64,000 nt of DNA from Owenia fusiformis (lineage: Eukaryota; Annelida; Polychaeta; Sabellida; Oweniidae): NCBI GenBank assembly GCA_903813345.2, contig CAIIXF020000008.1, positions 13,058,822 to 13,122,821 of the forward strand, given 5' to 3'. Positions 49,761 to 61,609 of this stretch are shown here, piece by piece. The notes under the pieces were generated by a model. The model saw only the letters and a list, made by a program, of their open reading frames with translations, was not told the origin of the DNA and searched no databases. Both the position numbers and the translations under genes were made by a program. Every line of letters starts with the position of its first letter. The first letter of the stretch is position 1.

Positions 49761-51823
49761 GTAAATGAAACACGCTGAATGCAGATCTGAAAATTGACTG
49801 CCCTATTTTGAAAACTTTTGCACATTTTCCAACGATTTGGATCATTTTCTCAAAAAAAGGTCAATTTTTTCAAAAGGAAGCAGTTTTTAAAAATGATCTC
49901 AGAAACTCTATTTTTATGATCCAAAATGAAGGAAAATTTGGAGTCCAACATCAAACATTTTTTCTATCACATCTCGGGTGTGCAAGTTGAATATGACCCA
50001 TACCCTGATCAAATCATGCAATATCACAATTTCCCCAATTCCCATGATTCGTTAAAATTATGTTTTTGAATGGAAAGTATGGTATATCTCTGCCTAGGAG
50101 TTTTATTAAAGGGTTTGGATTATGAGTGATTTGCCGATGCAGATGTACACCACAAGTCCATCTCATTTCTACTCATTCAATCAGAAAAAATCTAGCTTTA
50201 GCAGTAAATAGGGTTATTTGTGACCCTATAATGGCCATTATTTCTAGATTTTCATTTAAAATCGTTCTTCGGGAGGAAATGTAAAGTTTCAACATAAATC
50301 AAAGCAACATTGATGAATTGATGTAATCATGATACACAATAACCACTCTGTCCTTTTGACATTCCTTTTGGGAAGCCGTTAGACATCTGACATTATCTGC
50401 TACCATAAACCCCAAAGTATTTTTTCATTATTGATTTGTTGAATTTCTGTGGCTTAAATTGATTTGAAACTTGGGGATGGGAGGTCAAACACATGCCTTA
50501 TTTTTGACCACAGTCTATTTTCTCTGTCTTGGCGGCCATCTTGGAATCACACACTAAATTTGATAGTGATGGTGGTCACTATGGTAACCACACTACCCTC
50601 CCAAATAATAAATCAAAAATGACAATTTATTTTGATACAATGAAATACAAACAGGAGCTTTTAAGTCAAATGATTATATCACCCAGATCTTAAATAAATG
50701 TTTAGTCGCACTTCTAGTCACACTTCGCATACTTTCCTACTTCATCTTAATAAAGAAATAGAAGTCCGATCAATTCTTTGCATTTTATTCCAGGGTAGGA
50801 ACTCCCTCCTGCTGGAGACCAGAAACACAAATAGGGTGTAGTTTTTACCCACAAAATAATAAACATTGGGTTCTTTTAACTTAAACTAGTATTCCTTGAT
50901 AAAAGAATGGATGGACATTTCAACCCTTATTCTTTTCAGTATTGAAATCAATCAAAAATGAATTTATTAGTTTACCATATAATATAACATTGCATTATCA
51001 TACAAAGTATATATCCACATAATAAGTTGTTCGCCCCTTTGGCAGAATTGGTCAAAGTAGGTCTCTGAATAGGATCTGAAACTCAAAGAAACATTTCTGT
51101 GATAATTTATGAATACCCATCTTTCAGGTTTTATATCTGAAAATGAAACAATTGTTTACAGAAAAAAGTAAATTGTTTTAATAAACAATAAATAAGGTAT
51201 TTAGATTTCATGTTGCTTAATGATTGATGTATCATGTAATGTCAATAAAAGATATAATAATGAAAAATGTAGATACATTGAAACTTGTGAAGTTGAAGAA
51301 GTGGAACACCTCTATTAGTGGAACACTTTTTAGAGTCCCAAGCCCAACTGACTTAATGTTAAATGAACCTCTATTTTGGAACACCTCCCAAGTGGAACAC
51401 TTTTTATGGGAACCAAAGGTGTTCAACTTAGACAGGTTTTACTGTATATGTTACTGTAATCTTGAGTAATACTTGACTTTCTTCATCAAAATGTTTTTTA
51501 TCCTTTCATTTAAACTCTATCATGTTATTATATTCTTTGAATTTGAGGTATGATACACTGCCTATAGATTTCCCGCATTTCGAAAACATTCCTGAATTCA
51601 TCATTATACTAAAATTTCCTAATCCATTGATTTGACCATCCAAATGCTATGTGTGCAAAAGTGTTTCATCAGTCAGAGTCATTCAATTTTAAGGATTCTA
51701 AGAGCATTTCAGTCAGAAGAATACCCTGAAGATTCTGGGGTGTTCACTTCAGACAGATGTTCATGTCTTATTAATGTACATATCTTATCGTATATAAAAT
51801 TGCCATCTTTCATATACTTCCAG
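49761..51823. other. PTK7 intron 5 (2,063 bp)
   Basis: It contains copy 3 of the GTGTTC-family element (51274-51446). The rest shows no recognisable feature. Confidence 0.6.
51274..51446. mobile_element. TIR element of the GTGTTC family, copy 3
   Basis: About 173 bp, from TACATTGAAACTTGTGAAGT to GACAGGTTTTACTGTA. The interior words GTGGAACACCT and CCCAAGTGGAACAC match copy 1 in inverted order. It lies about 380 bases upstream of exon 6. Confidence 0.75.
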
Positions 51824-51954
51824 AATCAGTGTATACAACAATGGCAGTGTGATCATCAACCAAGCTAGGAGTAGAGATGCTGGTTTCTTTAAATGTGCTG
51901 GAGTCAGTCAAGATGGACCCACTCAGTATTTTACTGCACAGCTTAGGATAGCAA
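51824..51954 (+). CDS. PTK7 exon 6: second half of Ig domain 3
   Basis: A 131-base exon for residues 266-310, too short for most ORF finders. It encodes ISVYNNGSVIINQARSRDAG, FFKC (C290) and ends YFTAQLRIA. Human PTK7 reads ATVFANGSLLLTQVRPRNAG, IYRC and EATLHLAE in register, including the N-G-S sequon (N272 here). The acceptor is ACTTCCAG, the donor A|GTGAGT, phases 2 in and 1 out. Confidence 0.95.
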
Positions 51955-52089
51955 GTGAGTACCCTCTCCACACTTCATCTGAATTGTGATCTGTTTTGCA
52001 GTCAAGTCTACCCCTTTTTGATAAGTTAATATTTCCCCAACCAATATTGGTCGAGAGAAAAAGTTTGGGTAACGTGGAACAATTAAAAA

Positions 52090-52322
52090 TTCAACTCTTA
52101 TTTCTCAGGAATGTCAGGAATGGTTGGCTAATGCCTAACTTTAAGATTTCAGAAATTATAGATAATTGGCTAAGGCCTACCTTAAAGATTTTCAAAGATT
52201 TGTTTCTCAGAAATGATCTGTTAAGGCCTCCCTAAAAGACTTCAAATAATAGTTTCTATCAATCTCAGAAATGATTGGCCAAGGCCTACCTAAGAGATGT
52301 CAACTCTTATTTCTATAAATGC
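52090..52322. repeat. Diverged tandem array, ~50 bp unit
   Basis: Four imperfect units centred on GGCTAAGGCCTACCTTAAAG and TTTCTCAGAAATGAT, with equivalent points at about 52122, 52164, 52214 and 52273. It begins 136 bases after the exon 6 donor. The spacing is uneven (42-59 bp). Confidence 0.7.
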
Positions 52323-53309
52323 CAGGAGCCATTATGTCTGCATGAAGAGATACATTCAATTATATCACATGAATTAAGAAAAGTGCATTGCTTACAAGAA
52401 ACTAAGTGCTATTCATTATATTCAGTTGGTTATCAATTAATTTAGATTATTTGAGGAATGTGAATCAATTATGTATCATCAAAGTGGATTATGAACTTGT
52501 GAGTAAGACATTACATCATGCTACAACATGGTAACACAATATCATCCTAGCAGACGGATTTCATTTCCTAATCAAAATCATCGATTTCTTGAAATCATTT
52601 GGGAAAAGTGTCTGATTTTCTGACCTTTTGGTAAAGTATAATATATGTATTTTTTGGTTCATTTTTTGGATTTGAAGGGAAATGTGTGTATTTGCATTTT
52701 TGGTTCATTTGTGGGATTTGAAGGGGAATGTATGTATTTGCTGTGAGATCCATGAGACTGGTGTCAACTTCAAGACTACAGTGTTTTACATCAAGTCGAA
52801 TAATGAGCCAGAATTGATACATTTAGAGCAATTGATGACATTATGGGTGTCTCAAATTGAATTATCGACAATTTGTCCCCCAATTTATTATACTGGATTT
52901 AATATAGCCATAGACTATTAATTTAAAGCATATTTGTCTCCATGTCTCAATATGTTTCATTTCTGGTCATTGATTGGCAATAGTTATCAAAATAGAGATC
53001 TATGATTGGAAGAACTTCTTGATTTATCAGAATCAATATCAATATTCGATGATTCCCGTGTAACTGTATAAAACAGCCAAGGAAAAATTCAATCATTCAA
53101 TGTACAATGTACAAGTCCCAATGCTAGGAATGGAATTAAGGTTCTTTTAAAAAAATAACGAGGGTCTGTATTTGTACCCTTTTAATCATTTTGCTACCAT
53201 CTCTATAGACAACGATGTCCTCTATTACATCAGTGGCAAATTCAGATTGTCTTAAAAATGAAATTGCAATATTGGCAATGTTGGATTGGATTTATATTTT
53301 ACTTTTGAG

Positions 53310-53541
53310 TGATGAGTAAAATTCAATCAACAAAGTCTATTTGGGAAAGTAATTACGTGAAATGATCCAGTTCATTTGCTCGGATAATATAACCTACAGG
53401 CATATATCATTTATATTATAGGCACATCCCAAATGGATAAAATTAAAGTGTGTTTCCCCGATTCTGGGAGATAAGTAAGATTCAATCATCGACAGATCTA
53501 TTTGGGAAAGTAATTATGTGAAATGGACCAGTACATTTGCC
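53310..53541. repeat. Direct duplication of ~73 bp
   Basis: Two copies, 53310-53382 and 53469-53541, share CTATTTGGGAAAGTAATTA, GTGAAATG and CATTTGC. The spacer is about 86 bp. Divergence is modest, so the duplication is not recent. Confidence 0.7.
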
Positions 53542-55473
53542 CCGAGATGTGTTGTTAGCTATGAAGATCCTAGAGTAGTGTGTTTGTGAGTCATATATCA
53601 GAAATAAAGGTGGCTTTAATTAGTCAGAATGATACATATCTCCCAGCAGACGATTGTAACAAATGTCTCTGGGATTTCTTCAATTTTCTCTAAAAATATT
53701 GAAAGAAGTATATCAGATTTTAGCATTTTTGTATAATTTCAGGCATTGGCACAATATTTTAGCATACAAATATTCTGAAAAACTTATATTATTGTGATAT
53801 TTTGAGATTGAAAATATGTGCCATATTTTGTAAGGTTTGAATTCTTAGATCCTCCAGATTTCTAGTGTCCTGCAGCAAGGTGTGATTTGAAAATGCGATG
53901 ATGCAAATGTTGTTCTGAAATGTCTATCTAAGAATATTTACCCCACACATATTCTTGCTGAAATTTTAATAAAGTACATTAAAATTTGGCATCATTGAAC
54001 ACAACCGAAGACAAATAGATGTTCATATTGAGGAGTTTTGGTAGTGTGAGAGTTAATGGTCCATCCTGAACCAGATTACCAGAAGCATTCACAGTTCTTG
54101 AGTTTAAAGTTTAAAGATGTGTTCATACTGTCACACATGCCCCAGAAATACTGAACCAATATGTTTATAGCTATGATTTCGAAAAAATAGTTTTCACCTA
54201 AATGTTTGACTTTCTCAACTTTTAGAGGGGTGGAGTACTTTGGGCACAAGTTTTTGCATAAACATTTGAAAAATTGATTCTTCAAAATCTAATACCAATC
54301 AAAAGTTGTCTCAACATTATGTTGATAAAATGAAATCTTGGGTTCTTGAACAATTAGTTCAAAACTTCTGGCACAACCCTTGTATATACACATTAAAATA
54401 TATCAAGTAGAACCCTTTTACAGGTACCTAGGGCATACCTGATTTGACTGTATTTGGTTGGAATATTTCAATATCATAGTAATATAGAGAATAGATTTAA
54501 CATGGGTTCACTTTATACCTTGCAAATTCCTCCCCATGTCCTTGTATTTCACATTTAAACACTGACCGCACTGAAGCTGTAAACTTACAAATTGCCATAT
54601 GTAATGGTGGTCATGTATTCTGTACTGAAGACCACAAAAAAGGAAAGTTAAGATCACAAGTAACCATGGTTTGAGCAGGTGTGGAGTCATTCTTAATTAG
54701 GTGGAAATATAAGTACTCATCTTGGGATATGGTATCAAAGCTCATCTAACAAGAGGCATTCTTTGAAATAACACTTTTCACATAGCTTCATAGCTATAGA
54801 GAAATGGAGGTGCCAATGCTGACCTCATAGTGGTCATCAGAGATCACTGGCCGGCAGAACTCATTCCAGAATTTTTGACCTCTGACATTTTCCCCAACCT
54901 CTCTGTCAGTCGGTCGATAGATCCATTTATGAATATCCAGTCAATATTGTTCATTTCATCAAAATATAAGAATCATTGAAACTATTGTGATGTGGTCATA
55001 AGATCTTGGACCTCCCTCATCATGAGAAACCCAGTTATCCCCCTCCTTCTCGAGTCCTGTGACATTCTCACCAGCATAGTTAGGAAGGATAGAGGGCACT
55101 CCCTTTTAATCGAGTCGCATCAATATATCAGCAAATGACGTGATATTGTATTGATTCTGTTGATTTTATTAGAGAAAACATCGCAACTCCAAATGATTTT
55201 ATTAACTCTCATGGTTTCATAGTTACAAGATTACAAAATATCTCAAAGCTTTGACTTGAAGGGACTGGCAGAGGTGATGTAGGCAACCAATATAAACTAA
55301 TTAGTGAGCATATTAATAACTAATTTGCTGTGATATACTCCTGATAGGGATTAATGGTTCCAAGCAATAGATGCTATTTCTCAGATTTCACTGGCTTCAG
55401 GTTAAAACATAGGGGAGGTTGCATTCAACTTATGATAGAAATGCATATAGAGAGGGAATATTAAACATGCATA

Positions 55474-56059
55474 TACAGTAAACATGTCTTAGTGAACACC
55501 TCTTTATAGTGAACACATGCATCAAGTGAACACCCCTTTTTAGCATATACTCAACTGACTTAAGGAATAAATAATGATAGGCCATTCAATATGGTGAAAT
55601 TCAGCACGAGTTGGACAGAATGTTGTACAAAGCACGAACCGAAGGTGAGTGCATTTGTACTAACATTCTGTCCAACGAGTGCTGAATTTCACCATATTGA
55701 ATGGCCTATCATTATTTATTCCGATTCAAACATAAAAATTAGTAAAAGCCGTGTCTCTCGAACGGGCATGAAGGAAGAATACGCATGCTATCCCCGGACA
55801 GAGCCCCAGATGTGCAGCTGAGATGTGACGTCACTCAAAACAATGCAAATTGCAAATTGAATAGAGCATGGTCGTGCATCTATGGAGAATTAGAGAACGT
55901 TCTATATTGGCTATGCTGCATTCTGATTGGTTGAGAAATTCGAATAGAGCACGGTCATGTTTGAATTCTGTATAAACTCGCCTCTCTGTAGTGAACATGT
56001 ACATTCAGTGAACACATTTTTGTGGCTCCATTGGTGTTCATTAGACAAAGGTTTTACTG
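55474..56059. mobile_element. TIR element of the GTGTTC family, copy 4, interrupted
   Basis: The left part starts TACAGTAAACATGTCTTAGT and runs to about 55563. The right part resumes near 55972 and ends CAAAGGTTTTACTG near 56057, with GTGAACAC words on both sides. About 410 bp of other repeat DNA (55564-55971), including a large palindrome, sits between them. The right end is approximate. Confidence 0.65.
55564..55722. repeat. 159 bp palindrome nested in copy 4
   Basis: Left arm GGAATAAATAATGATAGGCC onward and right arm ending GGCCTATCATTATTTATTCC match for about 66-70 bases each, with only small differences near the centre, around a loop of roughly 20 bases. GC-richer repeat DNA follows to about 55971 and contains TGACGTCA and a split repeat of GAATAGAGCA(C/T)GGTC. 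It fits a fold-back transposon or part of a larger element. Confidence 0.8.
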
Positions 56060-56796
56060 GACTGTACATTGTAAATATAAGTTCCGCGTTTTAATGTGAT
56101 AAAATCTCATTCTCACCAGTTTAACAGGTCTGTGCCCTTGGTTCTTCTGTATTAAGAACTACTTTGTCTCAGTACTTCCTAATCTAAGTACTTCTTCATC
56201 TAGGTACTTCGTGATTTAAGTACTTCTTGATGTGTATAAGTGCTTTGTTTAAGATGATCATAAGTTCTGCTTCCTTTTTGTTTTCTGTCAGAAGATTCAA
56301 TAATTGCAAATAGTTGATGTGAGGTGAATGCTGTCAGAATGTTCAAATTCATGTACCGTACCTAAATGACAAAATGAATTGTTAGAGAAGTAGTTTGAAA
56401 TATTTATTAGACTTGAAAACTGTAAATTTTCCCAATTTTTGTTGGCATGTTCAAGGTCGCATTAATAAGCTAGAATTAATTTGTATTTAGCACAGATATA
56501 TGTAACATTTGAGTTATAGCTGGATGAATAATTGATATATTAATTTCTATTGTATATTTAACTTATTGGTTTACTGTCACTATTTGTTCATTATTCTTTT
56601 GTGTATACAGTTCTGTTATATCAGGCTGACTTATCACTTCTGTTATACAACATGTTTTTTTAATTCAAATGTTGTTTTAACAAAGCCAACAAGTGTGTAG
56701 GTTAGATGCCTCACTAATGAATTGACTATACCAGGGAACGTGATGACCATTCAATGCAATATGATATTCAGCTATTTGTTTGAGCCCTACTTATCT

Positions 56797-56902
56797 CACT
56801 ACCATGGTGTTCGCCAGTCCGCATTTGGGTGGTTGGCATTCGGTGTCTGTAACAAATGGGAGGTGTTGACATTTTGCATGTTAATGCCTTGTATATGTTA
56901 TG
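56797..56902. repeat. Dispersed repeat, copy 2 of a pair
   Basis: It shares TGTAACAAATGG, GACATTTTGCATGTTAATGC and CTTGT...GTTATGAT with 46000-46116. The two copies differ by small changes and a short insertion near the end. Confidence 0.65.
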
Positions 56903-57442
56903 ATGTATTTAAATACTGTCATAGAAGTAAAATTTGTTCTATAAAAGAATTATCTATATTTGGACATTTTCGAGTAATTTTAATCTATGAACCCACTTTA
57001 TAGACGACATCATACAGCTGACTCCTTGCAAGTTTTGTAAAAATGGAATTTTCCAGAATGTGGTATGATTTAGTTTGGCTCAATGCTTATATTGATAATG
57101 GCCTCCCTCGATACGTTTTGAAGCAAATACACAATGGCATGTTAAATAGAACAGATAAATAGCATGAGTCAGTTGCGAGTTTGGGATTATTTTTCCACGG
57201 AAATTGGTTTATAGAGGTTGTCTTTTAAATTATTTAGCACGAATCATACACTAAGCTGTTACATGAACATTGTAACTGTAGAATCCCAAAAGCATGTCTG
57301 TTTTTCTGTAGGTTTGAAGTGAAACTAAAAAAATGAAAATTGTTATCAAATAGTGAGCCAGAATACACAGTCTAGGACTCAGCCTAGAGAACATCACTGG
57401 CCCTTATATGGGGACATTACCTCAATCAGAGACTGTGCATTA

Positions 57443-57530
57443 TACTGTACTGTACTTTACTGTACTGTACCATACCATATCAATTGTACTGTACCATACC
57501 ATACTGTACCGTCCCATACTGTACTGTATC
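57443..57530. repeat. TACTG/CCATA microsatellite upstream of exon 7
   Basis: Imperfect repeats of TACTGTAC and ACCATACCATA cover about 88 bases, ending 57 bases before the exon 7 acceptor. Because GTAC is self-complementary the tract can fold. An open frame reads through it into exon 7, but the acceptor TGTTTTCAG marks the true exon edge. Confidence 0.75.
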
Positions 57531-57587
57531 TTTCTATCATAAAGTATCTGATTTGTTTCATTGCTATTATATCCTATGTGTTTTCAG

Positions 57588-57717
57588 GTCTTGATGAATT
57601 TGGTGCCAGTGCTATAGAACTTGAGCGTCCTCCATCCATGCCGAAAGTAGTTCCAGTAAATCGCAAGTTTGAAGCCCATTGTTTCCCCCCAGATGGATTT
57701 CCAAGACCCATTGTCAG
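57588..57717 (+). CDS. PTK7 exon 7: start of Ig domain 4 (last exon seen)
   Basis: A 130-base exon for residues 310-353. It encodes LDEFGASAIELERPPSMPKV, then KFEAHCFPPDGFPRPIV with the first Ig4 cysteine, C341. Human PTK7 has ERVTCLPPKGLPEPSV here. The acceptor is TGTTTTCAG, the donor CAG|GTAAAT, phases 1 in and 2 out. The next exon should open with the Ig4 tryptophan pair (human WW); I found no such exon before 64000, so Ig4 completion, Ig5-Ig7, the membrane segment and the pseudokinase domain lie beyond the window. Confidence 0.94.
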
Positions 57718-58488
57718 GTAAATTTTGGAAATGCCATGCAGTCTTAAAAAAGTGGAATTTGGCGAATCAAAAGCAAGAGCCGAATGCCAGTTCTTTTTAC
57801 TACAATGACATCTAGTGGTTATGTACATGTAATCTGAGATGTGTCATTGGTAACGAAAACAGACAAAAAGTCCATACTCTCAGCTATGTGGAAAAGTCAA
57901 ATATTTAAAGCATTCATTCAAGTAAGAGAGAAATTATGTAAAATATGCATGAAAAGAGTGATATATTAATGACATGTAAGAAGTAGACCTCCCAGGTTAT
58001 TCCTGATCCTCAGGGTCAAGTAAGGTCAATATGAATGAACACATGTATATCATATCCAATCAGTTTAGTGCAAAACCCCAAGAAAATATCAGTAAGGTAT
58101 CAGCTCATGTACAATCAATGGAGCATTGCTTCAAGTATTGGGACTGTGTGCCAGACTGCAGTTTTGCCTCAAGTGTGTGAACCCTCCCCCCCTATGTACT
58201 TCAACTTCCCAACACAACTGTTTTTAAAGTAGATACGGGTCTTGAAGCAAGATTAGCCAGAGTGTCATAAGATTCTATATATTTAAGATGGTTTCACTCA
58301 ATGGTTTAAGTTGTATATTGCTCCCCTTTGTGTGATATTTTTGATTGTGTTTTCTGAAAAGGACACATCATCTCCCTGAGTATATCTATTAGCTTACAAC
58401 TACTGTACCCTGTATCTCAATGGTAATAAGTACACTTCATTTGTAAGTCTTCATTTCCCATAGGTCCTCAAATAAATCTCCTAAACCT

Positions 58489-58614
58489 CACTAAATGAGG
58501 ATATATCACCGTGCATGGTTAAACTGCACAATACATGCTCTTCATTTTCTCACTAAATGAGGATACATCACCATGCATGGTTTAACTACACAAATGTATG
58601 CTTCTCATTTTCTC
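58489..58614. repeat. Tandem duplication, 62 bp unit
   Basis: Two copies (58489-58550 and 58551-58614) of a unit with CACTAAATGAGGATA, CATGCATGGTT(T)AACT-like and TCATTTTCTC words. Copies differ at a handful of sites. Confidence 0.8.
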
Positions 58615-61425
58615 TTGGGACTAGTTTAGCAGGTACTACAGCGAAGTCAACAACCATTTATTTTTCGAGGTATGCAACTTCATGTTCATTAGTCTCCTCT
58701 GTAAAAAAATGTATCCTTATAAGGGAATTAGGTAAAGAATAAGATTCACCTAATTGTAAGCACTATCTCTGTATGGAGATGTATGAGTTACTTTGTTGAA
58801 CTTTTTGAGAAAAAAACTGCGAAATCATTCTTAATCTTAGATTGTTGTTTTCCATAGGTTTCTTAAACAGCAATTTCATTGTGGAAGCTCTCTTTAGTTT
58901 ACAGTTGACCCCACTTACTTACATTTGTATGTTGGCTATTTATCTAACAAATGAGGCATATATTCCCATTACAATTGAATTTATCTTCATTTACAAATGC
59001 TGGACTGGACTATCTACTAGATTCCGACAGACAATTTTCTCTATTACAAATTATGTCGGGTCATTTGTGAAAAATGGGGTGTAATAAATAAGAGGTCTTG
59101 AACAAAAATAACTAGTTGAATTATTTTTAGCGGAAATTAATACAAAAAGTGCTTTCTGATTTGTTCATCTGTCATTTTGATTTATCGTAGAGCTTGTGAT
59201 GTCATAAGAGTGGTTGGTTGTTTTGAACCAATAAAAATATTGACATAGGGAAATATGTGGGATACCAGCTTGCCAGATTATTTTAAAGGCACATTATCCA
59301 ATAATATATCTACCAAATGTTGTTAAAGGGGTATTCCAAAAAGTGCATATGAGACAAAATTTCAATGATGCTCTTAAATAATCCAAAATTCAGTAAGTTT
59401 TCTCAAAATCCTAGCAAGTGACCAATTGTACAGTACTTTCGAACATACCAACTCCTTTCTGGAATAGTTTCTGATACCATAGATCAAGAATTCAGCCTGG
59501 CTTCACTAGTTTAATAAAAATCACATGTGACCAATAACGATGAGGATAAAAATAATTGTTCACCTTAAAATAGGAAAATTGAGTCTCGGAAGAACCTTCA
59601 ACATTTCTAGATAATTATCTTAGATGCTACAACTAATTTTTGAAACATGTTCTCCAATGTGAAACAATTTGTAGTTTAGACCCTTGGTAAAACATTTCAA
59701 TTAACATTTTTCGAATTTCTGGTATCAGACTAACACTTTTCATATTTTTTATTTGAAGAAAAAATATTGTTTGTTCTCATACTTTTCTGAAAATAACACA
59801 AGTTCAATATCTTGTGCTTCTTGTTTTGTTAGAATCCCTAACACTGATTTTCTGTGTAAGAGTGGACATTGTTTGCCCTTTGACCTAAGCAAGCTTACCT
59901 TGCATAATATCACCAAAGATGTTATGTTTTTCCTCTTTATAATGTAAATGAAGTTTCTTAATTTGATGATTCCCATAAAATGTAGCTGGTATTCATATCA
60001 ATTTCCCATTTTTCATTCTTATTTGTAAGAAGATTTATGAGTATGACCACAATGTTATATTATCCATAGTAAGTCCAGATTGTGCAGAATGTTTTCATTA
60101 GGTGGAACACAAGAACAATGAACTACAGATGAGTCTAATTGTTCAACAACATGTCTTATATTAACTACCTCAGACTCAACCCCTATGGTAAATGTCATTT
60201 TTGTCACCTCTAAACCACAGAAAATTGAGACAAATCTAACACAGAAAATTGAAACTTTGATTGTGGACTTCAGTTTTGAATTATGAATAGCCATATTTAT
60301 GTGACTTGAGTGATTTGGGTCTAGTTTCCCAAACATTTAGTTTTCATTATATATAACTGTTTAGCACTGGGTTTATTGGTTTAAAATACTACCATTTATA
60401 TTATGATGTCGGTAGATAAAGGAACCATAAAATTTAACTAAAAAGCAATCCACATTTTGATTTTCATCAAGAAAAGGGCAAAGTTTAGCATGCATGTTTG
60501 AATCATTAGAAAAGTTCATTCTACCCTACATCATTACCTGATTCATCTTATTGTCTACATAGATTTGAAAAAAGAGGTTACTGACAGACTTAATTGCTTT
60601 CAGACTTTCGAGTTTAAATAAGTTCACTTGCCTACCTGACGTTTCCTTCTTTCTATTCATTTTATTGCTTTTCAGAAGCAGGTATACCTGTTCTGTAGGA
60701 TATATAGGGATATGGGGTCTGCTACTCTACTTTGCTTTTCATACATTGAAGAAGAACGATTTTGAAGTAGACCTACCAAAATGGACCAGATTTGGTATTA
60801 AATAGACTGGGGGAGGGGGAGGGGATGGGACATTGTCACTTTTAGTAATTAGGGCTTTAGTAATGAGGGATGTATTAAAAAGAGTTAAAAGCTGAAATCC
60901 ATTTTTCAAATAAAAGCGATGAGTGCTTCTATCACATGGTTCACACATACACCAAGAGACTAAGTTAATGTCATTATGACCCTTCATGGTCATAACATTT
61001 CATTGTCAAATACAATGGAAAAGAGAGAACTTTCAATGCAGTAAAACACATAACATAAACCCCACATTCTGAAGTATACAAACATATGACAAACTCATTT
61101 ACTTCATTCAAATATTTTTGCAAAAATGAGGAATGTTATGACCACATTGAAAATTAGATTGAAAGCCGTCTGCAGGGGAAGCCTTCAACAACAGTATTCA
61201 TTTACAGGCATGTGTCCAGATGTTATGCAATTGCTAGAAACATCTTTCATCCTCTCCCATCTAATCTGTGTAAGCAACTTTATTCCATCAAACTGATACA
61301 AATGTAGACTCTTCTTCTCATGGTACAGCTAAACCTATAAAAGTGTACAATGCATGTGCTGTGGGAAGCATCCAGTGTAGGTCATCTACCATGTTTTACA
61401 TGGGTGTCATTTGATGAAGTCACAT

Positions 61426-61609
61426 GCCCGTAGCCAGGATTTGCCAAGGGGGGTTCAGTTTTCATAATTCCAGGTAGGGTTCACATTTGACAATTTTGGC
61501 CCAAATATGGCTAAAATCATTTGAGGAGTGCTCAAAATGGTGAAAAGCTGCATGATTTTGAAAGAATTTTTAGCCAGAACCCTGCGAATCCCCTCCCCTG
61601 GCTACGGGC
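61426..61609. mobile_element. MITE with GCCCGTAGCCAGG ends
   Basis: A 184 bp element with a perfect 13 bp terminal inverted repeat GCCCGTAGCCAGG / CCTGGCTACGGGC and GC-rich subterminal regions (GGGGGGTTC against GAACCCTGCGAATCCCC). Elements with these ends are, to my knowledge, found in many invertebrate genomes. No clear target duplication was seen. Confidence 0.82.

Larger units (their letters stand above)
51955..57587. other. PTK7 intron 6 (5,633 bp)
   Basis: It holds a ~50 bp tandem array near its start, a 73 bp direct duplication (53.3-53.5 kb), copy 4 of the GTGTTC family with a palindrome inserted in it, the second member of the dispersed repeat pair and a TGTAC-rich microsatellite near its end. 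These are listed separately. No gene recognised in the rest. Confidence 0.6.

Noticed and set aside
57353-57721. 122-codon frame running into PTK7 exon 7
   Set aside because: Its first 78 codons come from intron and microsatellite; only the part after the TGTTTTCAG acceptor matches PTK7.
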